12,720 bases of DNA from Actinomycetota bacterium (GTDB taxonomy: Bacteria > Actinomycetota > Actinomycetes > Nanopelagicales > Nanopelagicaceae): assembly GCA_009705235.1 (NCBI GenBank), contig WLCR01000013.1, positions 1 to 12,720 of the forward strand, read 5' to 3'. Numbering within the stretch: the stretch's first letter is position 1; the number at the start of each line of letters is the position of its first letter. Position numbers and translations under genes: made by a program. The notes under the pieces are model-generated. The model was not told the DNA's origin, made no database searches, and saw only the letters and a list, made by a program, of their open reading frames with translations. This document shows positions 7,380 through 12,720 of the stretch, in pieces.

Positions 7380-8659
7380 TGACAAAGTTAGCTCCAGTTT
7401 TATCTGCACATTGGGATGAAAAAGATTCATTTACACTTGCTGGCTACAAGCGACACGGTGGTTACACGGCTTCTGTAAAAGCACTTGCAATGGATCCAGA
7501 TGCAGTGATTCAACTTGTAAAAGATTCAGGTCTTCGTGGTCGTGGTGGAGCAGGTTTTCCAACCGGAATGAAGTGGGGATTTATTCCTCAAGGCGATAAC
7601 AAGGATCACTACCTAGTAGTAAACGCAGATGAATCAGAACCCGGAACGTGCAAAGACACACCATTACTAATGGCTAATCCACACGTGCTGATTGAAGGCT
7701 GCATCATCGCGTGCCATGCAATCCGTGCAAAGCATGCATTTATTTATATTCGCGGTGAGGTTACACATGTTGTACGTCGCGTTAACCAAGCAATCGAAGA
7801 TGCGTATGCAGCAGGAATTCTTGGCAACGGTGTCGATGTTGTTTTACACATCGGAGCCGGCGCGTACATCTGCGGTGAAGAAACCGCTCTCCTTGATTCA
7901 CTAGAAGGATTCCGCGGCCAACCTCGTTTGCGCCCACCATTTCCAGCAATTGCAGGCCTTTATGCACGCCCAACTGTTGTAAATAACGTTGAATCAATCG
8001 CATCTGTTCCGGCAATCGTTAATAACGGTGCTGATTGGTACCAATCAATGGGTACTGAAAAGAGCAAGGGCACAACGCTTTATTCGTTGTCAGGGCACGT
8101 TGTAAATCCTGGTCAGTTTGAAGCACCACTAGGAATCACACTTCGTGAAATTCTAGATATGGCTGGTGGTGTTCGCCCAGGCCATACATTGAAGTTTTGG
8201 ACACCTGGTGGATCATCAACTCCATTGTTTACTGATGCTCATCTTGATGTTCCTTTGGATTACGAAGGCGTTGCAGCTGCAGGATCAATGCTTGGAACAA
8301 AAGCGCTACAAATATTTGATGAAACAACTTGTGTTGTTCGTGCGGTATTGCGCTGGACAGAGTTTTACAAGCACGAGTCATGTGGAAAGTGCACACCATG
8401 TCGCGAAGGCACATGGTGGTTGGTCCAAATTCTTCGCGACTTAGAAGCCGGTAAAGGTACCGAGGCAGATTTAGCTAAGTTGCTTGATCTTTGCGACAAC
8501 ATCATGGGCCGTTCATTCTGTGCACTTGGTGATGGTGCAACTAGCCCAATTACATCGTCCATTAAGTATTTCCGCGATGAATACATTGCCCACTTAACAC
8601 AAGGTGGCTGCCCATTTGATCCAGTTGCGTCAACGCTATTTGCAGGGGCTGGTGCATAA
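7379..8659 (+). CDS. nuoF: NuoF, NADH-quinone oxidoreductase subunit F (51 kDa, FMN, cluster N3)
   Basis: A 426-residue subunit that binds NADH and FMN and takes the hydride into complex I. The glycine-rich FMN/NADH loop GLRGRGGAGFPTGMKW is at 51-66, NADESEPGT at 82-90 and GAYICGEETALL at 161-172. The N3 [4Fe-4S] ligands are Cys335, Cys338 and Cys341 in ESCGKCTPCREG, plus Cys381 in RSFCALGD. The soluble ligand-binding beta-grasp domain lies between, about 245-330. Length is standard. The ATG overlaps the nuoE TAA by one base, with AGAGGG just upstream. The stop is directly followed by the nuoG ATG. An NAD-reducing hydrogenase or formate dehydrogenase diaphorase subunit is ruled out by the operon context. 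Confidence 0.97.
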   Translation: MTKLAPVLSAHWDEKDSFTLAGYKRHGGYTASVKALAMDPDAVIQLVKDSGLRGRGGAGFPTGMKWGFIPQGDNKDHYLVVNADESEPGTCKDTPLLMANPHVLIEGCIIACHAIRAKHAFIYIRGEVTHVVRRVNQAIEDAYAAGILGNGVDVVLHIGAGAYICGEETALLDSLEGFRGQPRLRPPFPAIAGLYARPTVVNNVESIASVPAIVNNGADWYQSMGTEKSKGTTLYSLSGHVVNPGQFEAPLGITLREILDMAGGVRPGHTLKFWTPGGSSTPLFTDAHLDVPLDYEGVAAAGSMLGTKALQIFDETTCVVRAVLRWTEFYKHESCGKCTPCREGTWWLVQILRDLEAGKGTEADLAKLLDLCDNIMGRSFCALGDGATSPITSSIKYFRDEYIAHLTQGGCPFDPVASTLFAGAGA

Positions 8660-11008
8660 ATGACAACTGAAGTTGTTGACATGATTACTGTTGTAATTGA
8701 CGGCTTCGAAGTTACTGTTCCTAAGGGAACATTAGTTATTCGTGCGGCTGAACAACTTGGAATTCAGATTCCACGGTTCTGTGATCATCCGTTGCTAGAT
8801 CCTGTTGGTGCATGTCGTCAGTGTTTAGTTGATATCGAAATTAATGGTCGTGCTTTTCCAAAACCACAAGCATCGTGCACAATTCCTGTCGAAACTGGCA
8901 TGATTGTAAAAACACAGTTAACTTCAACGGTTGCTGAAAAAGCACAGCGTGGAGTGATGGAACTTCTGCTTGTAAATCATCCACTTGACTGCCCAGTCTG
9001 CGACAAGGGTGGCGAGTGCCCATTACAGAACCAAGCAATGAGCACTGGCGAAGGATCTAGCCGATTCGAAGGCGTAAAGCGCACCTTTGAAAAACCAATT
9101 AATATCTCTTCACAGGTATTGCTCGACCGCGAACGCTGCGTTTTGTGTGCACGTTGTACTCGTTTTTCTGAGCAAATTGCTAGTGATCCGTTCATTACAT
9201 TGAACGAACGTGGCGCCTTGCAGCAAGTTGGAATTTATGAGAACAAACCTTTCGAATCTTACTTTTCTGGCAACACTGTTCAAATCTGTCCGGTAGGTGC
9301 GTTAACTAGTGCTGCATATCGTTTCCGTGCACGTCCTTTTGATTTAGTGTCAACACCATCTGCTTGCGAGCATTGTGCATCAGGTTGCGATATGCGGACC
9401 GATGTTCGACGTGGAAAGACATTACGTCGCCTTGCAGGCGATGATGCTTCCGTAAATGAAGAGTGGAACTGCGACAAGGGTCGTTGGGCATTTAAATACA
9501 TCACTGCAGTTGATCGGCTTAAGGTTCCACAAATTCGTAATTCTGACGGAGTACTTGAAGATGCATCATGGCCTGAAGCGTTGGCAGTTGCTGCGGCAGG
9601 GCTAAAGGCAACACAGTCAGCTGTTCTAGTTGGCGGTCGCACAACGTATGAGGATGCATACGGGTATAGCAAGTTTGCTCGTGTGGCACTTGGTACTAAT
9701 GATATTGATTTCCGCTCACGTGTTTCATCTGATGAAGAACGTGAATTCCTTGCAGCTCGTGTTGTTGGCTCATCAACAACGTACCGCGATATTGATAAAG
9801 CTGATCAAGTTTTGCTAGTTGGTTTTGAGCCAGAAGAAGAGTCACCAATCGTTTTCTTGCGCATCAATAAGCAGTTCCGTAAGCGCGCATTAAAAGTTGT
9901 TTCAATTGGATCAAAAGAATCAATTGCAGTTGACAAACTGAAGGCACATTTTGTAAAGGTTGCACCAGGACAAGAAGCTGTAGCAATTGCTGCGCAGTCT
10001 TTGACGAGCAAGTCGGTGATTCTTGTCGGAGAACGTGCTTCTGAAAGTGCTGGCGCATTAACTGCTGTTGCAGCCCTTGCTGATTCAACTGGTGCAAAGA
10101 TCGCATGGATCCCGCGTCGCGCAGGCGAGCGTGGAGCACTTGAAGCAGGTGCAATCGGCAACCTATTGCCAGGTGGACGGCCAGTAACAGATGCAGCAGC
10201 CCGCGTGGATATTGCAGCGCTGTGGAATACAACTTCACTTCCAGCTGAAATTGGTCGCAACACCTCACAAATTATTGATGCTGTAAATGCCGGACATATC
10301 GGGGCCTTAATTGTTGGTGGAGTTGATCCACTAGATGCCGATAACAGCGCCGCAACGCTTGCAGCACTTGAAAAAGCTTTTGTTGTTTCACTTGAAATTG
10401 CACCAAGTGCCGTAACTGAGCGAGCGAATGTTATTTTGCCTGTTGCTGCAGTTACTGAAAAATCTGGTTCATTCCTTAACTGGGAAGGCCGACCTCGCTC
10501 ATTTGACGTAGCAGTTAGTGATTCATTGAATCGTAGCGATCTGCGAATACTTTCAATGATCGCTGAAGAAATTGGCAATCCTCTTAACTTAGGAACTGTC
10601 ACCGCAGCTATCAAGGAAATTGCATCAATTGGTAAGTGGGAAGGCGCGCGAGTTTCCATTAATTCAGTCAGCGCTTCAGCACAACCGGCACTTAAAGCAG
10701 ATCAAGCATTAATTACTTCATGGCGCCGGCTATTAGATGTTGGAACTTTGCAACAGGGTGAAGAGAATCTTGCTGGTACTGCTCGTTGCACAGTTGCAGT
10801 TATTTCTCCAAAGCGAGCCCAAACTATGGGAGTCGTCGATGGAGATCAATTGAAAATTTCAACACAACAGGGATCGGTGACTCTTTCAGCGTTAGTTGAA
10901 AACATTCATGATGATGCAGTGTGGGCTCCGCGAAATTCACGGGGGTCACAATTGTTGACAAACCTAGGCGTCGTACATGGCGCAGTAGTTACGGTGGTGA
11001 AGGCATGA
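8660..11008 (+). CDS. nuoG: NuoG, NADH-quinone oxidoreductase subunit G (75 kDa)
   Basis: The largest peripheral subunit (782 residues) carries most of the iron-sulfur chain from NuoF/NuoE to NuoI. The N-terminal plant-type ferredoxin domain has [2Fe-2S] N1b ligands Cys41, Cys52, Cys55 and Cys73. A His-Cys cluster follows, with His107, Cys111, Cys114 and Cys120 in NHPLDCPVCDKGGEC, then a [4Fe-4S] site with Cys160, Cys163, Cys166 and Cys210. The extra off-pathway N7 cluster found only in some bacteria is also present (Cys236, Cys239, Cys243, Cys271). Beyond about residue 300 lies a molybdopterin-oxidoreductase-like fold with a C-terminal molydop-binding-like barrel (about 690-780); it is expected to be cofactor-free. 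The ATG abuts the nuoF stop, with AGGGG 11 bases upstream; an internal ATG at codon 8 is less likely. The stop overlaps nuoH by 4 bases. Confidence 0.96.
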   Translation: MTTEVVDMITVVIDGFEVTVPKGTLVIRAAEQLGIQIPRFCDHPLLDPVGACRQCLVDIEINGRAFPKPQASCTIPVETGMIVKTQLTSTVAEKAQRGVMELLLVNHPLDCPVCDKGGECPLQNQAMSTGEGSSRFEGVKRTFEKPINISSQVLLDRERCVLCARCTRFSEQIASDPFITLNERGALQQVGIYENKPFESYFSGNTVQICPVGALTSAAYRFRARPFDLVSTPSACEHCASGCDMRTDVRRGKTLRRLAGDDASVNEEWNCDKGRWAFKYITAVDRLKVPQIRNSDGVLEDASWPEALAVAAAGLKATQSAVLVGGRTTYEDAYGYSKFARVALGTNDIDFRSRVSSDEEREFLAARVVGSSTTYRDIDKADQVLLVGFEPEEESPIVFLRINKQFRKRALKVVSIGSKESIAVDKLKAHFVKVAPGQEAVAIAAQSLTSKSVILVGERASESAGALTAVAALADSTGAKIAWIPRRAGERGALEAGAIGNLLPGGRPVTDAAARVDIAALWNTTSLPAEIGRNTSQIIDAVNAGHIGALIVGGVDPLDADNSAATLAALEKAFVVSLEIAPSAVTERANVILPVAAVTEKSGSFLNWEGRPRSFDVAVSDSLNRSDLRILSMIAEEIGNPLNLGTVTAAIKEIASIGKWEGARVSINSVSASAQPALKADQALITSWRRLLDVGTLQQGEENLAGTARCTVAVISPKRAQTMGVVDGDQLKISTQQGSVTLSALVENIHDDAVWAPRNSRGSQLLTNLGVVHGAVVTVVKA

Positions 11009-12255
11009 CAAATGCAGAACTAATTGCATCCGATCCAGGATGGTTAATCGCAGTAAAGGCATTAATCGTTTTTGCGATCTGCGTACTACTGACACTCATG
11101 TCCGTGTGGGGAGAGCGCCGCGTTGTTGGCCGTATGCAGCAACGACCGGGGCCAAACCGAGTTGGTCCATTTGGATTAATTCAGGCTCTTGCTGATGGAG
11201 TTAAATTAGCGCTTAAGGAAGACATTATTCCGACAGCTGCCGACAAAATTGTCTTTGTTATAGCACCAATAATCAGTGCTACTACCTGCTTTATGTCCTT
11301 TGCCGTGATTCCGATTACTGGCGAGGTAACAATGTTTGGCCGTCAGACAGCAATGCAATTAACAGATATTCCGGTTGGTGTTTTATACATTCTGGCAATC
11401 GCATCTATCGGTGTTTATGGAATTGTGTTAGCTGGATGGTCTTCAGGTTCTACATATCCATTACTTGGCGGACTTCGATCAAGTGCGCAAGTAATTTCAT
11501 ATGAGATCGCAATGGGACTTTCATTAGTTTCGGTGTTTATTTATGCCGGTTCAATGTCAACTTCTGAAATCGTGGCTGCTCAATCATCGTGGTGGTATGC
11601 AGTTGTCCTGTTCCCATCATTTGCAATTTTCGCTATTTCAATGGTTGGAGAAACCAACCGTGCCCCGTTTGACCTTGCCGAAGCCGAAGGTGAACTTGTT
11701 GGTGGATTCCATACCGAATACTCATCATTAAAGTTCGCACTTTTCTTCCTGGCTGAGTACGTAAACATCATTGCAGTATCTTCATTGGCAACAACATTAT
11801 TCTTGGGCGGTTACAAAGCTCCACCAGGACTTGGCTTTACGGAAAGCTGGCTTGGTGGTTGGTTTACCGCAATCTGGTTCTTCCTGAAAGTTCTTACCTT
11901 TTTCTTTATCTTTGTGTGGCTGCGTGGAACATTGCCACGTTTGCGTTACGACCAGTTCATGCAATTTGGTTGGAAAGTCTTGATTCCAGTCTCAATTGTG
12001 TGGATTTTGGTTGTTGCCACACTTCGTGTGCTTTCATTGCAAAATGCACCACGAATTGTTGTGATTGCATTTGCAAGCAGCATTGTCTTCATCATCATGG
12101 CGGTAAATGTTGGATTTGAAACTGCGAAAAAGAAGAAAGATCTAGCAATTGCAGAAGGTGACAATAAATCAGCACCAAAGTTTGCAGTGCCTACATTGCC
12201 AATGGAAGTTTCAACTATCAATGTGTCACAGAAGGTAGGAGACAACCGTGAGTGA
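11005..12255 (+). CDS. nuoH: NuoH, NADH-quinone oxidoreductase subunit H
   Basis: A 416-residue membrane subunit that anchors the peripheral arm and lines the quinone channel and first proton path. Eight to nine transmembrane helices are apparent. Signatures are [19 protein letters not shown] (37-55), continuing to [12 protein letters not shown], then the acidic loop [20 protein letters not shown] (215-234) and [15 protein letters not shown] (305-319). After a last helix (about 350-370) a charged hydrophilic tail of about 45 residues follows, a feature of actinobacterial NuoH. I set the start at ATG 11005 ([12 protein letters not shown]), which forms ATGA with the nuoG stop and has GGTGAAGG upstream. 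An in-frame GTG at 10921 would add 28 residues inside nuoG with arginine-rich, non-membrane content. The 3' end overlaps nuoI by 8 bases. Confidence 0.96.
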   Translation: MTNAELIASDPGWLIAVKALIVFAICVLLTLMSVWGERRVVGRMQQRPGPNRVGPFGLIQALADGVKLALKEDIIPTAADKIVFVIAPIISATTCFMSFAVIPITGEVTMFGRQTAMQLTDIPVGVLYILAIASIGVYGIVLAGWSSGSTYPLLGGLRSSAQVISYEIAMGLSLVSVFIYAGSMSTSEIVAAQSSWWYAVVLFPSFAIFAISMVGETNRAPFDLAEAEGELVGGFHTEYSSLKFALFFLAEYVNIIAVSSLATTLFLGGYKAPPGLGFTESWLGGWFTAIWFFLKVLTFFFIFVWLRGTLPRLRYDQFMQFGWKVLIPVSIVWILVVATLRVLSLQNAPRIVVIAFASSIVFIIMAVNVGFETAKKKKDLAIAEGDNKSAPKFAVPTLPMEVSTINVSQKVGDNRE

Positions 12256-12720
12256 AAATCTAGAACCATTAAAGCCAAAAGATCTTGGTATTAACGATGT
12301 TGAATTCTACGAAGTAGAACAGACTCCTGCAGTTGGCTTCTTTGGCAGCCTGAAGGGATTCTGGGTTACTTTCTCCACAATGTTTAAGAAGCCTTTGACA
12401 GTGGAATATCCAGAAGTAAAGGCGCCAACAGAAGAGCGTTTCCACGGGCGTCATCAATTAAATCGCCACCCAGATGGTTTGGAAAAGTGCATCGGGTGCG
12501 AACTGTGCGCGTGGGCATGTCCTGCAGATGCTATTTATGTTGAAGGCGAAACAAATACTGAAGAAAACCGTATGTCACCTGGTGAGCGATACGGCAAGGT
12601 CTATCAAATAAATTATCTCCGCTGCGTTTTCTGTGGGTTATGTATTGAAGCATGTCCTACTCGTGCGTTGACAATGACAAATGAGTACGAACTAGCAGAT
12701 GACACTCGTGCAAAATTAAT
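12248..12720 (+). CDS. nuoI: NuoI, NADH-quinone oxidoreductase subunit I (3'-truncated by window edge)
   Basis: The first 157 codons of the 8Fe ferredoxin-like subunit that carries clusters N6a and N6b and links NuoG to NuoB. Both CxxCxxCxxxCP motifs are complete: Cys81, Cys84, Cys87 and Cys91 in [12 protein letters not shown], and Cys126, Cys129, Cys132 and Cys136 in [12 protein letters not shown]. The amphipathic lead-in [19 protein letters not shown] (30-48) precedes them and is where the family contacts the membrane arm. The start is GTG, with AGGAG (12237-12241) 6 bases upstream, overlapping the nuoH stop by 8 bases. The reading frame is open to the last base of the window. The full protein should continue past the edge, followed by nuoJ if the usual order holds. 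Confidence 0.95.
   Translation, partial: MSENLEPLKPKDLGINDVEFYEVEQTPAVGFFGSLKGFWVTFSTMFKKPLTVEYPEVKAPTEERFHGRHQLNRHPDGLEKCIGCELCAWACPADAIYVEGETNTEENRMSPGERYGKVYQINYLRCVFCGLCIEACPTRALTMTNEYELADDTRAKL

Noticed and set aside
9805..10659. A 284-codon open frame on the minus strand, antisense to nuoG
   Set aside because: It is a shadow of nuoG codon bias. The translation is rich in Ala, Ser, Arg and Thr with no domain pattern, while the plus strand encodes an intact, conserved NuoG throughout.
10921..11004. GTG start giving NuoH 28 extra N-terminal residues
   Set aside because: The extension lies wholly inside nuoG, is arginine-rich, and does not resemble NuoH N-termini. ATG 11005 has the ATGA overlap and a ribosome site.
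1..12720. Search for tRNA/rRNA genes, CRISPR repeats, insertion sequences, attachment sites and defence or toxin genes
   Set aside because: Reading both strands gave no cloverleaf, regular repeat-spacer pattern, terminal inverted repeats or transposase motifs. Coding sequence fills all but about 110 bases, and all of it is explained by respiratory, menaquinone and biotin genes.

Overview
The window looks like a chromosomal piece of a low-GC, streamlined actinobacterium. A freshwater acI / Nanopelagicales-type lineage (such as 'Ca. Planktophila') is my best guess. The basis is the actinobacterial flavour of the proteins: MenG begins MSRA..KDP..VA.MFDGVA.RYDL as in mycobacteria, NuoG has the actinobacterial layout, and NuoH carries a hydrophilic C-terminal tail. 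Moderate GC (mid-40s % by hand counts of scattered lines) and very tight gene packing also fit. The taxon is inference; the gene identities are not in doubt.

Layout. Positions 1-1275 (+) hold the 3' three-quarters of menD, which enters from the left edge. It converges on menF (isochorismate synthase, 1268-2488, -), and the two stop regions overlap by 8 bases. bioY (biotin ECF transporter S component, 2494-3075, -) lies immediately upstream of menF on the same strand. A 59-base divergent gap separates bioY from menG (demethylmenaquinone methyltransferase, 3135-3827, +). After 39 bases the NADH-quinone oxidoreductase (complex I) operon starts: nuoA, B, C, D, E, F, G, H and the first 157 codons of nuoI, which runs off the right edge. 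Every nuo junction is a stop/start overlap or a gap of 0-3 bases, so the genes are almost certainly co-transcribed and translationally coupled. There is no non-coding stretch over 60 bases, and I see no RNA gene, mobile element, CRISPR array or long repeat.

How the genes fit together. MenF converts chorismate to isochorismate, MenD uses it to make SEPHCHC, and MenG performs the last step, methylating demethylmenaquinone. Menaquinone is the expected electron acceptor of the complex I encoded next door. NuoE, F and G form the NADH-oxidising module with visible ligands for FMN and clusters N1a, N3, N1b, N4/N5-type and N7. NuoI and NuoB carry the ligands that bring electrons to the quinone site formed with NuoD and NuoH. 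The membrane subunits NuoJ-N are expected just past the right edge. bioY is the only gene outside this respiratory theme.

This is essentially a conserved core region and I do not see a new system in it. The points worth a second look are modest: menG has clearly higher GC and different codon preference from both flanks, nuoA has a possible leaderless promoter, and bioY is inserted between menaquinone genes. Several start codons also need correcting (menF, menG, nuoH, nuoI).
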